DNA of 64,000 nucleotides from Candidula unifasciata (GCA_905116865.2 CAJHNH020008546.1:564773-628772); one strand, 5' to 3'. Counted from the stretch's first letter, positions 1-11,097 are shown. Notes: generated by a model from the sequence alone, not told the origin. A program made the numbers and translations.

Positions 1-118
1 TAGAAAGATAGGAAGGACATAAGAAGAGCTGTATGCGAAAGCAACAAATAGAACAACTTAGCGTGAGTTGGTTGAGGGCCTATGCTCCAGTGGGGTTTAG
101 AAAGGCAGAAGAAGAAGA
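1..118 (+). mobile_element. LINE 3' tail fragment (GAA-tailed family)
   Basis: This is the degraded end of a non-LTR retrotransposon ORF2. In frame it reads RKIGRT, a stop, EELYAKATNRTT, then RELVEGLCSSG, and it finishes in a short GAA run. The same end occurs at 59930-60055 (plus), 50120-50632 (minus, longer) and 63935-64000 (minus). It is broken by stops and non-functional. The left end is cut by the window edge. Confidence 0.75.
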
Positions 119-429
119 AAATCTGACTAATTATTATTTTGCTGTAATAGATGTCGAAACAAACTCACCAACAACCTCGTATGTTCTTGAAAAAAAAAAA
201 AAACAGTTCAGAGACTGTGTGCTGACTTCAGCTGATGAGTGCAACAGTCGTTTCCGTCTGTTATTTCAATCTCCATTCGCTTGAAATTTTTTTTATTTTT
301 AAAGGTGAGTAATTGGGGGACTAACTGTTATCGAAAATAAATATGGAGATAATAATAAGCAGAAACATTACTTATACATAGAGAAATAAAGGAACAAAGG
401 AATATAAAAAGAAAGTAAATAGAGATCGG

Positions 430-469
430 TGGGGGGGGGGGCGCGGCAACAACGTTAAAGGAGGGGGGG

Positions 470-538
<69 letters not shown>
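430..538. repeat. G-tract and (GA)n microsatellite
   Basis: Runs of G at 430-470 are followed by an uninterrupted GA dinucleotide tract at about 473-538. It is simple sequence with no coding meaning. Confidence 0.95.
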
Positions 539-541
<3 letters not shown>

Positions 542-2450
542 TAGTAAGGGATGAATAAAAAAAAAAGAAATAACCCGAAACAGAACAGTAAAAATGTGAG
601 GAACTAAAAAATTATCAGGTATGAAAAACGTAAAGCTTGAATCGTTAGAAAACGGGTAATATTATTTGATATTTTTACAATCATTACCCTGACTTCAAAT
701 TCTTTTTTTCGGATTAACAGAAACAAATTCGACCATTTTAGTATCATGGCAACATATTTAATACTGATATTAATTAACCTTCAGAAAAGCAAACGCAATT
801 TGTTCATTATTTCAGTTGAGAAACTAAAGACGATTTTGTAGTAATCCATCAAGGCTCCCATAAATTAAAGCCGAAATCGTGTAGCAATTCAGAATAAATA
901 TCCATTATTCGCTGTCTGCCTCTCTTATTTCATTTTACGATAGCATTTTTTTTAGCATTCAGTTCCATTTACCTGGATATATTTCTCCCGTGTGGTTTCC
1001 TTCGTTATATTTTTACGTTGTGCAAGGGGTTCTTACACGACAGCTTGATGGTCGTTCGTCGGGGTTCTAATTTCACTACAGATGGTTTGCTTCAAAACTG
1101 TTTCCATATCCGTTTCTGTGCTAGTGGAAATCATACATAAACGTCTTTCACTGTAACGTTTGAAAACTAGAGAAAAACAGGTAATTCCCAGCAAAATCTG
1201 GAAATTCGCACACGCAGTTAATGATTAAGGTAGATGTGCCAACACTAACAGTCCCGAACCGGAATTGCAGCTCACAGTTAACGCAAGCAGTGAATTTGGA
1301 AAAGCCGACATTCTATGCGCAATACATAAGTACATGCCATTCAAAAGTAATCGTCTGCTCGCTATTTTTAGTCCTGTTTACAACCAAGCCTTCACAGGCG
1401 CATATTAAAAACACAGCATTCCACATTAAATCTACGACTCACAGTGTCATATCAAGCCCTGACCTCGATAGCTGGGCGACGGAACTTTTGGACTACTGGT
1501 CCAGAATTAGAGAATTAGCACATTAAAACCCATCAAAGAAACAAAACAACCCCCTCCCCCCCCCCCCCCCCAAAAAAAAAAAAGTTTCAGCAGCAAGACC
1601 GCTTTCCGTCTGGACCAGAGGTCGACACCTGACTAGATATTAAAGAATATTTGATTTCCTTTGGTTACATTTTGTGGATTCAAGTCTTTATTCTTCACTT
1701 TGCACTTTTTTAACTCCAGTGTTCTAACTCTTTATGTACCAAGGAACTCACCATGCATTCACTGGTTTCTTTAAAGACAGGATGGTCTTTTTCTCTCTCT
1801 CTCTCTTCTGTCACAGAGACCTACTGCTTCAATCTCACCTTTTTTTTTAAAAAATTCATAAACGGAAAGGGTTAAGTTTACGCAAATCTCCCCAGAGAAA
1901 GTAGGTCACTTTTCATTCACTAGTTTGTTGGGCTGGTCGACTTTCCTGAAGGTTACAGGTATGTCCCTCTCTATTGTTGGCTTTCTGTGATATTTTGCAT
2001 TTACATTTCATTTCGAGAAACAGAATGCACGTGACACAGGTTGCAGTACTCTCTAGAGGGTTGTGTTAAGGCCAGTTGCTTCATTTTTTTGGAGCGTTAA
2101 TAGAGTGTTGAAATGTACAACAAGCGATTTCAACTGCATTCCGGAACACCCCCGTAACTTTGTGACAATGTGACAGGTTTGGGAACTACTAATCAGAAGT
2201 GACCTAGTGTGTATATGGGCAGGGCGTGTGGAGATCAAGGTTACTTTGATCCCGGCAAGCTTAATAGCTCCCACCCAAAAAAAAAAATACTTGAAAAAAA
2301 TCGATGTGTTTTTTGAAAGGCGCAAATCGCCGCTGCTGTGGAGTAAAAGGAAACAAATCATTTACGTCCTCGGAATAACGAATAAGAAGAGGAAATCCCC
2401 AGGCAGGAACACTAATCGGGCAACAAATACTTGAAGTCTGATATATCCAA
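539..2450. other. AT-rich non-coding stretch, nothing recognised
   Basis: No exon-like segment, tRNA-like head or recognisable repeat family was seen. A 101-codon open frame at 1221-1526 has low-complexity composition and no family resemblance. Homopolymer C and A runs lie near 1551-1583, and a short CT run near 1793. Confidence 0.4.
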
Positions 2451-2451
2451 A

Positions 2452-2655
2452 GGTTAGTTGCGTATTCTTTACAGGACGTTGCAGTGGTTTTTCTAGGCAT
2501 ATTTACGTCCAGTAGTTTGCCATTGCTTCTGAACGGTTGGCTTTCTTGATACCACTGTCGAAACCAACGCAAGGCGCATGGCCCGCAGCTGGGATTGAAT
2601 CCTGCATTCCGGCATTACGAAGCGTTCGCATCGACTTAGCCACGGACCCCGCCAC
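2452..2655 (-). mobile_element. tRNA-derived SINE, family 2 (minus)
   Basis: Read on the minus strand, a tRNA-like head with a B-box-like GGATTCAATCCCAGC is followed by a body ending in CAACGTCCTGTAAAG...CGCAACTAACC. Related copies lie at 6252-6412, 16312-16547, 22660-22918, 50887-51122 and 62204-62440. This copy lacks about 30 bp of the body around the CAACAGCC(AG)GG segment found in the others. Confidence 0.8.
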
Positions 2656-2934
2656 ATGTCCGAAGAAAGGCGTACGTATCGCTGTAAACGAGTAAAGGGT
2701 AGATAGTTCTCGGATGAACTAAGGAAAACAAGTAATTTACAGCTAAGGAAAGCTAACTCCGGACAAAAAAATGTCTAAAGAAGTCAGACGAAAGGGACAA
2801 ACATGGAAGTCATGCTGCAAACGTATACATGGCGATGACACCCTTGAATAAAAGAAGAAGATGAAGTAGAATTCACACTTTTGTTTTTGAACTGTTTGTG
2901 CAAAAAAAGTGTTATTGTTTCAAGTCCTTCAGAC

Positions 2935-3209
2935 GCAGTTATAGTTTTAAAGTGGATCTTACAAGATTGGAATGGCTTGGCCACGTTATGAGAATGAATC
3001 ATAATATACCTGCCAAAACAGCTCTCACATGGACACCAGAGGGAAAAAGAAAACACGGGCGCCCAAAAACAACATGGAGACAAACGATGGAAAGCGACCT
3101 GAGTGCGACATCTCTGACATGGAAAACTGCACTGAAGATTGCACAGGACAGGAGTGCATGGAAAGTCCTCTCTGAAGCCTCATGTGCCTCAAGGCATAAA
3201 GAGTTTTGA
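2935..3209 (+). mobile_element. LINE ORF2 C-terminal fragment
   Basis: An open frame reads RLEWLGHVMRMN, then WTPEGKRKHGRPKTTWR, then AQDRSAWKVLSEA and a stop. This is the characteristic C-terminal tail of non-LTR retrotransposon reverse transcriptases (the GHVxRM and GRPxxxWR blocks). No catalytic RT blocks remain, so it is a 5'-truncated dead copy. The GA-rich tract begins 20-30 bp beyond its stop. Confidence 0.85.
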
Positions 3210-3231
3210 CGAAAGTGGATCTCACTACGAT

Positions 3232-3281
<50 letters not shown>

Positions 3282-3451
3282 CGGGAGAGAGGGAGAGAGA
3301 GAGGGAGAGAGGGAGGGAGAGAGAAAGGGAGAGAGAGAGAGGGAGAGAGATAGAGGGAGAGAGAGGGAGAGAGAGGGAGAGAGAGAGGGAGAGAGAGAGA
3401 GAGAGAGGGAGAGAGAGAGGGAGAGAGAGTGAGGGGGAGAGAGAGAGAGAG

Positions 3452-3511
<60 letters not shown>
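3232..3511. repeat. (GA)n / GGGA-interrupted microsatellite
   Basis: About 280 bp of purine-only sequence: GA repeats with many GGGA interruptions in the middle and a pure GA end. Long Arg/Glu, Gly/Arg/Glu and Ser/Leu open frames across it are artefacts of the repeat. Confidence 0.97.
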
Positions 3512-3512
<1 letters not shown>

Positions 3513-3639
3513 AATGAAAATCAGACCGAAAAAAAAATATAAAAAAAAATCAGCATCCATAGTTGTTACAATTCAAGAATTTAAGTTGAACAATCATTAT
3601 CAAAATAGTCATTGGCATCGTCATCATCCTTATCATCAT

Positions 3640-3960
3640 CATCATTCTCTGGTGGCATCAAATGTCACATAGGATTCGAAATCTATTCCTAACCTCCCTT
3701 CGAATATGTGCAATCCTTTCAATACCATGGAAGGAATCCCAGTATCTTTAGTCCCTGCTATCAACGTCTGTTTTAGAGTTTCTCTGGGACGTCCTTGTTT
3801 CACAAGTCCATGTATTTCCCTTTTCAGTATCTGTTTACTGATTCTCCGTTTGTTTCTTCTCTGGATGTGTTCATATAGTGCCGTAATCTTTGCCTTATAT
3901 TTGTTAAGACCTGTGCTTGGCCAAACATTTCAATTACTTCTTCATTTATCTTGAATTAGA
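3640..3960 (-). mobile_element. Degraded LINE fragment (minus)
   Basis: Diverged but collinear with 31262-31440. Shared blocks include ATGTCACATAGG, ATGGAAGGAAT, ATCAACGT and TTTCTC(T/G)GG(A/C)C. Read on the minus strand, the shared block suggests a GRPRETx-type LINE tail. Heavily decayed. Confidence 0.5.
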
Positions 3961-3962
3961 GT

Positions 3963-4275
3963 GTAACCGTGGTGTAGCGACTAGACTCCAGTCTGCGGCT
4001 CCAGTCTGCGGCTCCAGTCTGCGGCTCCAGTCTGCGGCTCCAGTCTGCGGCTCGGAAGGTCGTGGGTTCAGGTCCTGAAGCAGCCGGGTTTTTTTTTCTA
4101 AAAAAAATTGGCTCCCTGATCAACCCAACTTTCAGTAGGTACCAGGGGCAGTACTGGGAAGTAAAAGCTGACCATATTACCCACCAAGTGCAGATTGGTC
4201 TATAGAATGCAGGTTCAACAAAATATGACCAATGCGCTTAAAGGGGTGGAAAAGGGTCCTATACTTTTAGAGGGT
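3963..4275 (+). mobile_element. tRNA-derived SINE, family 3, with expanded head
   Basis: The head has an A-box-like GGTGTAGCGACTAGA and a B-box-like GTGGGTTCAGGTCCTG. Between them a 13-bp unit, CTCCAGTCTGCGG, is repeated five times in perfect tandem (3986-4050). The family-3 body follows (ACCAGGGGCAGTACTGGGAA, then CCAATGCGC, then GGAAAAGGGTCCT). The body matches 19746-19994, 56915-57195 and other copies. Confidence 0.8.
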
Positions 4276-4508
4276 GGTAAGACTGGGTTTCGCGACTTTC
4301 TAAGGATTTTAGCGACCCATTACCATCTAGAACTGGCTCTAACCACAACCCACCTACTTCCCACGAGAGAGTTCAGCCTTGGCCCCACGACTGCATGCAG
4401 CCTAGATCCCACGACTGCATGTAGCCTATCTACCACCCCCTGATATATTAGACTGTCCCGTGACCTTTGGATTTTCCCTGTTTGGGGTAGGATATTAATA
4501 AAGCACAA
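4230..4508 (+). repeat. ~240-bp interspersed repeat R7, copy 1
   Basis: Collinear with 36010-36235. Both share TTTTAGAGGGTG, CACGACTGC(A/G)TG, ATTAGACTGTCCCGTGACC and an end of TGTTTGGGGTA(A/G)GAT followed by AATAAAGCAC. This copy duplicates the CACGACTGCATG segment. It sits directly after a family-3 SINE, so it may be its 3' extension or a separate element. Confidence 0.65.
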
Positions 4509-4559
4509 TATTCTTAGAATTCCACCAAAAAGAAAAGAATATTAACACACACAAAAAAA

Positions 4560-4760
4560 GATCTAAACGTCAAAAAAAGATTGGCTAGTAAAGAGCAACT
4601 TATTTGGTAAAGTGAAATACTTAAATACTTTGGCCGAATGAAGCGTCATAGCGGATTGGAAAGAAGAATAACTGAAGGCATGGTGCGAGAAAGAAGGACC
4701 AGGGACCGATCAACACGAAGATAGGCACAGGATACAAGTGACTCCTTGGGTACCAATGTG
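4560..4760 (+). mobile_element. LINE ORF2 C-terminal fragment
   Basis: One frame reads KYFGRMKRHSGLERRITEGM, then RERRTRDRSTRR, a stop and AQDTSDSLG. This is a decayed version of the LINE tail K(Y/W)FGHMKRHSGLE...GRPRRRW. Confidence 0.65.
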
Positions 4761-5026
4761 CTAGAGGAGGGGGGGGGGGTAGCTTTCTAGAGACTGCGTT
4801 TCTTTAAGAAAACAGACCATGATGAGAGCGACGTTCTGCAAAAGAGCTGCTACATGACCACAATGGTTCATCCGAAACATGCTGTTACATTTCCTATTTG
4901 CATAGATCACTCAGCACTATAGATGATAAGGAAATTTGAACTGTAGGCCTTTGAACCAAAAAGCATGTGTCTAGTACCTATCCATAGCGGTTTTCCACAT
5001 TCAAGTAACAATTTAATTAAATCGCT

Positions 5027-5345
5027 TCTTCTTCTTCGTATCACCAGTCGTAAACTCCGGCAAAAAGTTATGTTTGATTGTCCAAACATGGACTTTAGTC
5101 TTGTTCCTGAGTTTTGTGCGCACATCCGTTCTACAGATATAATTTATTTGTATACAGGCTGATGGTTCCTCACCTCTCAGGCAGATGTATGTCGACTCCA
5201 AAACAAACGCCCATAAATTTGTCGTTTTTTATAATAAGCTTTGCTGGAAAAGGGGGAGGAGCATTGGGGATATTCTTCCCCACCTCGCCCTCCCACCACC
5301 ATTACACACACACACACACCCACACATATATACATGGGTCTCGGG
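5027..5345 (-). mobile_element. SINE-like family 1, GAA-tailed (minus)
   Basis: On the plus strand it begins with CTTCTTCTTCG, the reverse complement of the GAA tail. It continues with GTAAACTCCGGCAAAAAGTT, TCTACAGATATAATTTATTTG and CTCAGGCAGATG blocks that match the copies at 27008-27293 and 36594-36882. A CA microsatellite (5304-5325) lies at the far end. Confidence 0.7.
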
Positions 5346-5696
5346 TCCACACGCAGATAATTTAGTTTACGAACCACTTGCGTGTTCATCCAGTGATAAC
5401 GCGATTTGGAGGGGAAAAAGAACTCTATAGACTAAACCTATCAAGCTTAACTGTCTACGTTCTGAATCTAATTGCATTTAATTAATTTTGGGTACATTTT
5501 CCCCTTGAAGTCGTCAACTCTTCGGTAACGGTCACAGACACAAACAGAAATTAACGAGTCTAAATCAATTAATCCAGTACAGGTGTGGGGGCATTACATT
5601 TGATGGCACATTCTTTAAATCTGTTGGGCGAGATGACCTGCACTGTTCATTGTTGTCGTCCTTTTTCCTCATTTAATGTCACACTTTACAGTCGTT

Positions 5697-5775
5697 TGCC
5701 ACGCATCGGCGACCGGGTTGCTCATTGGCCGATCCGGACAGGATTTGGGTTTGTCTCCTTTGATCACTTTAATAT
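5697..5775 (+). repeat. Short repeat shared with 14045-14130 (inverted)
   Basis: The blocks CGGCGACC, TTGGCCGATCCGG and GATTTGGGTTTGTCTCCTTT recur in reverse complement near 14050-14130. The family is unrecognised. Confidence 0.5.
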
Positions 5776-6251
5776 TGCAAGAGTCCTTTTCAGGGCTACG
5801 TGGAGGCGAGCAATGACAAGCCATTTTATATGGCACAAATTACCCTGTCTCAATTATAACATACCCCCTCCCCCTCTCCCCTCCCCCCCCAACCCATTTC
5901 GGGAATGCTAGCTGAACAAATGTACTTTCGGCTGTTTTTTTTTTTTTTCGGCAAAGAAACAGCAAAACCATTGTCACGAATGAAATAATTGGAAAAACTT
6001 CACAAAACAGACTTGTCAAATCTATAGCATTACATACTATATTGTAGCCGTTGAGTCTTCTTCTTCTTCAACACTTCCTCTTTTACCGCTTTGCATGTCT
6101 AAGAAAATATAATGTTCTGCTTCTTGCTCTTCTGGTCGCCCCCATCATAACTACATCGTGCTGTTGTAGAGTTTCTTGGATTGTCAGGGTCTGGTGTGGG
6201 TATTGTCTCAGAACCAACCCCAGCATGTTTTGCCTGTTCTAGTTCTTCTAG

Positions 6252-6412
6252 TCATATTTACGTTAAGTAGTTTGTCATTGCTTTCTGGACGGTCGGCTTC
6301 TCGATACCACTGTCGGAACCAATGCAAAGCGCAAGGCCCGTAGCTGGGATCGAGCCCGGCACCCCGGCATTACGAAGCGCGTTCGCAACGCCTAAACCAC
6401 AGACGCTGACGG
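6252..6412 (-). mobile_element. tRNA-derived SINE, family 2 (minus)
   Basis: Contains TTTACGTTAAGTAGTTTGTC, then GGACGGTCGGCTTCTCGATA, then CTGGGATCGAGCCCGGCACC (B box in reverse complement). It is truncated on the left compared with 16312-16547. The preceding 180 bp (6057-6240) looks like decayed minus-strand LINE tail sequence but is too diverged to assign. Confidence 0.75.
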
Positions 6413-6477
6413 TGTGAGTATGAGATGTGCAAATATGAGGATGATGAACTGAGGAGTCAGTAGTTGTGTGGCACTAG

Positions 6478-6897
6478 AATGACTCCGTGTTCAAAGAGCG
6501 AAGAGACTCCGTGTTCAAAGAGCGAAGAGACTCCGTGTTCAAAGAGCGAAAAGACTCCGTGTTCAAAGAGCGAAGAAACTCCGTGTTCAAAGAGCGAAGA
6601 GACTCCGTGTTCAAAGAGCAAAGAGACTCCGTGTTCAAAGAGCGAAGAGACTCCGTGTTCAAAGGGCGAAGAGACTCCGTGTTCAAAGAGCGAAGAGACT
6701 CCGTGTTCAAAGAGCGAAGAGACTCCGTGTTCAAAGAGCGAAGAGACTCCGTGTTCAAAGACCGAAAAGACTCCGTGTTCAAAGAGCGAAGAAACTCCGT
6801 GTTCAAAGAGCGAAGAGACTCCGTGTTCAAAGAGCGAAGAGACTCCGTGTTCAAAGAGCGAAGAGACTCCGTGTTCAAAGAGCGAAGAGACTCCGAC
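6478..6897. repeat. 24-bp minisatellite, ~17.5 units
   Basis: The tandem unit is GACTCCGTGTTCAAAGAGCG plus AAGA, with few substitutions between units. The period is a multiple of three and the unit has no stop, so several frames on both strands stay open (for example TPCSKSEE on plus and VSSLFEHG on minus). There is no splice, promoter or family support for translation. Confidence 0.97.
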
Positions 6898-7545
6898 AAG
6901 TAACTCTGTGGCGGGTGAATTAACTACTCCACAGTCCACGGGTTTCTGACGGACTGAGTGAACGAGCATAGTTGGCAAAACTGACCGCGAGGTCAATTTT
7001 CATGTGATTGAGGCCCTGTCAGGGTAGGTTTTTTGGGGACGCCATAATATGTGGCCGTTATTCGGAGGATAGCTCTAAAGTGTCCTCATTTGATGTCGCA
7101 GTCAGTCACTAACACAAAAAAATTACTGAGGTGAAATCTGTAACAAAGGCCTTGAGTTTACCATTTTTTATGCTTTAATGGTTTTTGGATTTATTGGTAA
7201 TTCTTTTTTTTTTTTTTTTTAAAGTGCTATTCTACTTTAAATCAAGTTCGTGCCTTATTTTCCGAAGTGTCCTTCAGACTCAAGTGCTACCAGTTTGGAA
7301 ATAAATGCTGCGTCATGATTTGACAATAGTCTTTAGGAGTTCTTCTGTTTCTTCTGTTCTCTACTCCTAGAATACCTTACGGCTTCAGGGTATTTTGGGT
7401 TAAGGTCTCCCTCAGTACGCATTAATGACTAAATATATTTGTTTATGCTAATTCCCTGTCCTCAACACGTAACTGGTGATGTGCTGTCTGTTAAGACAGC
7501 AGCACTGTGCTAACAGAAGGACAAAACCTACACATTTGATGAGGC
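6898..7545. other. Non-coding spacer, nothing recognised
   Basis: Unique sequence with a T-run near 7205-7220. No repeat family or exon was recognised. Confidence 0.4.
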
Positions 7546-7548
7546 AAA

Positions 7549-8142
7549 CGGCTCACCAGCATCAGTACCAACAACGTCAACATATTACCAACTTTTGTAC
7601 CAAGACCGCCAACATATTACCAATTTTGTAGCAAGACTGTCAACATATTACCAATTTTTGTACCAAGACCGTCAACATATTACCAACTTTTGTACCAAGA
7701 CTGTCAACATATTACCAACTTCAGTACCAAGACCGCCAACATATTACCAACTTCGGTACTAAGACCGTCGGCATATTACCAACTTTATACAAAGACAGTC
7801 GACATTTTACCAACTTCGGTACTAAGACCGTCGGCATATTAAAAACTTCGAACCAAGACAGTCGACATATTACCAACTTCGGTACTAAGACCGTCGGCCT
7901 ATTACCAACTTCAGTACCAAGACTACCAACATATTAACAACTTCAGTACCAAGACCGCCAACATATTACCAACTTCAGTACCAAGACCGCCAACATATTA
8001 CCAACTTCAGTACCAAGACCGCCAACATATTACCAACTTCAGTACCAAAACCGCCAACATATTACCAACTTCAGTACCAAGACCGCCAACATATATTACC
8101 AACTTCAGTACTAAGACCGTCGACATATTACCAACTTTCAAT
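7549..8142. repeat. 32-bp minisatellite, ~18 units
   Basis: The tandem unit is approximately CATATTACCAACTTCAGTAC followed by CAAGACCGCCAA. The left part is more diverged (TTTTGTACCAAGACCGTC) and the units near 7940-8090 are nearly identical, which indicates recent homogenisation there. Confidence 0.95.
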
Positions 8143-8560
8143 ATGATATTGTTTCATCCCGCTTGAGGTAGCCACTGAAATGACAGCAGCTGGTGATGCC
8201 ACGAGTGACTAGCAAAACCAGCCTGCGTGAAACAAAACAAAATCTTCAAAAGTAAGTGCATGAGATATCAGGATACTTGCTGTCATTCCATTTTTTCACA
8301 TGTTTACATTCTCGGACATTCAGCTAATAACCGGTGCCGTATTTTGTTGAAACTGTTGTCGCCACTCGCTGAGAGCCATCAATGGCCCCAGAGCCAATGT
8401 TTTATTTTAAATCCGCCTATGTGGTTTCGAACCCAAGACCTTAAGATTAAGGGGCACGCTCCTCTGCCATTAAGGAGAAACCAGGGCTTTTTAAAAAATA
8501 GAAATATACGTGCTCTTACTCACTGCAAAGTGTCTCATTCAGAAGCACTTAACAAAAATG

Positions 8561-8698
8561 CGCTCGCTAGCGTAGTTGGTTAAAGCAGACTTCGCGACTA
8601 TCGGGTGATTACCTCCTTGTGTTCCGGGTTCACGCCCGGGGGTAGGCAGAAAAGCCACATTTCTCCTAGATTTACAGTATCTATCATGGAATCAACAT
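8561..8698 (+). mobile_element. tRNA-derived SINE, family 6
   Basis: The head contains an A-box-like TAGCGTAGTTGGTTAAAGC and a B-box-like CCGGGTTCACGCCCGGGGGT. The tail matches the reverse complement of 23176-23312 (GGTAGGCAGAAAAGCCACAT, then CTCCTAGATTTACAGTATCT). The spacing of the boxes suits an RNA polymerase III internal promoter. Confidence 0.8.
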
Positions 8699-9119
8699 TG
8701 CATAAGCCATATTAATTAATTTACATTAACGGTTTTTTTTTTCTTTCTCAGTTAGATTGCATGCCTTGATTTTTTTGGTTTCAATATTGTAGCCTATAGA
8801 TCTCTATAGTTTTCCTTTAAGCTTGTTTTTGCATACATAACTATAAGTGTAAGTTATGTTTTCGAGCCTATTACTCCACTGGTTTTTATAAAACGGACAA
8901 TTAACATTTTTTGGGAGTACCGGCGGGACAACAACCGTGACTCATTGATAACACGAGATTGTCCCGAGGAAAACAGGACGTATGGTCACTCTACAGACGG
9001 GAGAATAACATCAAGTGATGAACAACAGATTGAAACGGTGAACAACAATAGCAGCACATAAAGAGTGTTATAGAAACACTTAGCAATCTTCATTATAGAA
9101 AGTAAAAAAAGTAAAGTCG

Positions 9120-9196
9120 GGAGATTTGAACCAGCGTCATTGCACACGGTTATAAACCATAAGTGCTCTGCCACCAGTACCGACAGCTGATAAGAA
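9120..9196 (-). other. tRNA-like fragment
   Basis: Read on the minus strand, a D-arm-like TGGCAGAGCAC, a possible anticodon stem ATGG/CCGT around TTTATAA, and a B-box-like GGTTCAAATCTCCC occur in tRNA order with a GTCGG/CCGAC end pairing. The T stem does not pair well. It is more likely a tRNA pseudogene or SINE head than a working tRNA gene. Confidence 0.25.
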
Positions 9197-9599
9197 ACAG
9201 TCCGCCTGTGTCGCCGTCTGCACGCAACTCCGCAGCTACAGCGACGTTCCTCCATTTACCCCAGAGCGTTAACTCTGGTACCCATTACCTAGAAGCTGGG
9301 TGAACCCCGGGAACCGCCCGGTTTCGAACACTAGCCGTTGGCTGCGGCGAGTCGCAGCTGGATTTTAAAGCAAGTCTTTTTTCGACTGTTCTAACGCAGC
9401 CCCACGAAGAGGGTAATTGACTGACATAAAAATTAACACGATGACACACAACTGGTATGCTATGACCAGCATTTTGAGAACCAGTGTCATAGCTTGTGTT
9501 AAAAACGATGATTTAAAGCCATTCAATATATCTGCAGATGCAAGTTGCCGCCTGCATGCAATTATTATACTGCGTTGTTAGTTAGCTTCCGGTTTGGCA

Positions 9600-9905
9600 A
9601 TCTGGCGGATTTTGTCCGATAAAAGGAAACATTGTTCTGATATTTTCTCTCATGATTTTTGTTCGATAAAAACAATGTTGTTCACCAATGTAGCTATTAT
9701 GAAAAAAAAAAAAAAAAAAGGAAACAATGCAGTGATTTTTGTTGTTGTTGCTCGGTAAATAAGAAACAACGATGTGATTTCCTTTGTTGTGCTTTTTGTG
9801 CGATAAAAAGAAACACTTTCTGATTTTCCCCGTTGTGGTTTTTGTTCGATCAAAGGAAACACTGTTGTGATTTCTTCAGTCGTAGATTTTTTTTCTCGAT
9901 AAAAC
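9600..9905. repeat. Degenerate ~57-bp tandem repeat
   Basis: About five diverged copies of a unit contain TTTTTGTTCGATAAAAGGAA followed by ACA(T/C)TGTTGTGATTTC. Homopolymer runs interrupt it. Confidence 0.65.
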
Positions 9906-10174
9906 AAAAACGAATTCTTAAATTCTTACTCTGAATCGGTTTTTTTGTTCCTTAAACGAAAAGAAAGTTGCGATTTCTGGTTAATCTGTGATTCAGAATA
10001 ACTTTGATTGCACAAGGCGACTGTCTGCACAAAGATAGCGATACGACCCGGTCGACCAGACAGACACGTGAGACATGAAAATACGTCCCAAACATCACAA
10101 GATGAAATAGCAATACGAATCGTCGCCATAATTATACTCGAACCACCTCCTCCTCTACCGCCGCCTCCTCCTCG

Positions 10175-10616
10175 TCCTCCTCCTTCTTCTTCTTCTTCTT
10201 CTTCTTCTTCTTCTTCTTCTTCTTCTTCTTCTTCTTCTTCTTCTTCTTCTTCTTCTTCTTCTTCTTCTTCTTCTTCTTCTTCTTCTTCTTCTTCTTCTTC
10301 TTCTTCTTCTTCTTCTTCTGCTTCAACTCCTTTTTCATCTTTTTTTCTTCTTCTTCTCTTTCTTCTTTTTCTTTTTCTTCTTCTTCTTCTTCTTCTTCTT
10401 CTTCTTCTTCTTCTTCTTCTTCTTCTTCTTCTTCTTCTTCTTCTTCTTCTTCTTCTTCTTCTTCTTCTTCTTCTTCTTCTTCTTCTTCTTCTTCTTCATC
10501 ATTTTTCTTCTTCTTCTTCTTCTTCTTCTTCTTCTTCTTCTTCTTCTTCTTCTTCTTCTTCTTCTTCTTCTTCTTCTTCTTCTTCTTCTTCTTCTTTTTT
10601 TTTTCTCTTCTACCTC
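10175..10616. repeat. (TTC)n microsatellite, ~440 bp
   Basis: Almost uninterrupted TTC with small breaks near 10319-10375 and 10499-10505. Open frames of poly-Ser, poly-Leu or poly-Lys are artefacts. Long TTC tracts elsewhere in the window are reverse-complemented tails of GAA-tailed SINEs or LINEs, but no element body was identified next to this one. Confidence 0.97.
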
Positions 10617-11095
10617 CTCCTCTTTCGCTTGAAATAGATTATCTATATCTGCAATATCTCCAGTATAAACTTTACTGTCTTTGGATTAATTGACTCGGCG
10701 ACTCGTAAAGTTTGGCTTAAAACGGTGTTTCTCGTGGCCAAAAGGGTATTCCTTGACATGGTGTATGCGGGGCAGTCTCAGAGAACTTCATCTGTTGTCT
10801 CAGGTGCCAATCCACGTGTGCAGATGTCTAATTCGCCGATTGTAAATTGTGTGTATATGTGGTTGCGAGGGCGACTGTATCCTGTTCTAAAGTGTAAAAT
10901 AGTGACTTGCTGTGATCTGCCCATAATGTGATAATCATCTTGTGTCGGTTTTTGTGGCTTTCTGATTGCTTGATTATCTTCATTTTCCTGTTAATAAGAG
11001 ACTGGTAGGTCAGGCTGTACTTTAGTTACACCTTCCTTATCTAGCTTGACATCTTTGTCTCTCTCATTTCTAGGAACTTCCCAGTGTAATGATAT
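10617..11095. other. Spacer without recognised gene
   Basis: No supported exon. Segments near 10700-10930 have the texture of decayed retroelement sequence, but I could not place them in a family. Confidence 0.35.
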
Positions 11096-11097
11096 CT

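Noticed and set aside
3139..3560. Arg/Glu and Ser/Leu repeat proteins
   Set aside because: GA microsatellite translated in several frames.
6457..6996. Repeat protein SLFEHGVS or TPCSKSEE
   Set aside because: Minisatellite with a stop-free 24-bp period; open on both strands equally.
9120..9196. Functional tRNA gene on the minus strand
   Set aside because: The T stem does not pair and the D arm is poor; kept only as a tRNA-like fragment.
10008..10637. Long Ser/Leu open frame (209 codons) and poly-Lys frame on the other strand
   Set aside because: Produced entirely by the TTC microsatellite; no splice, start or family support.
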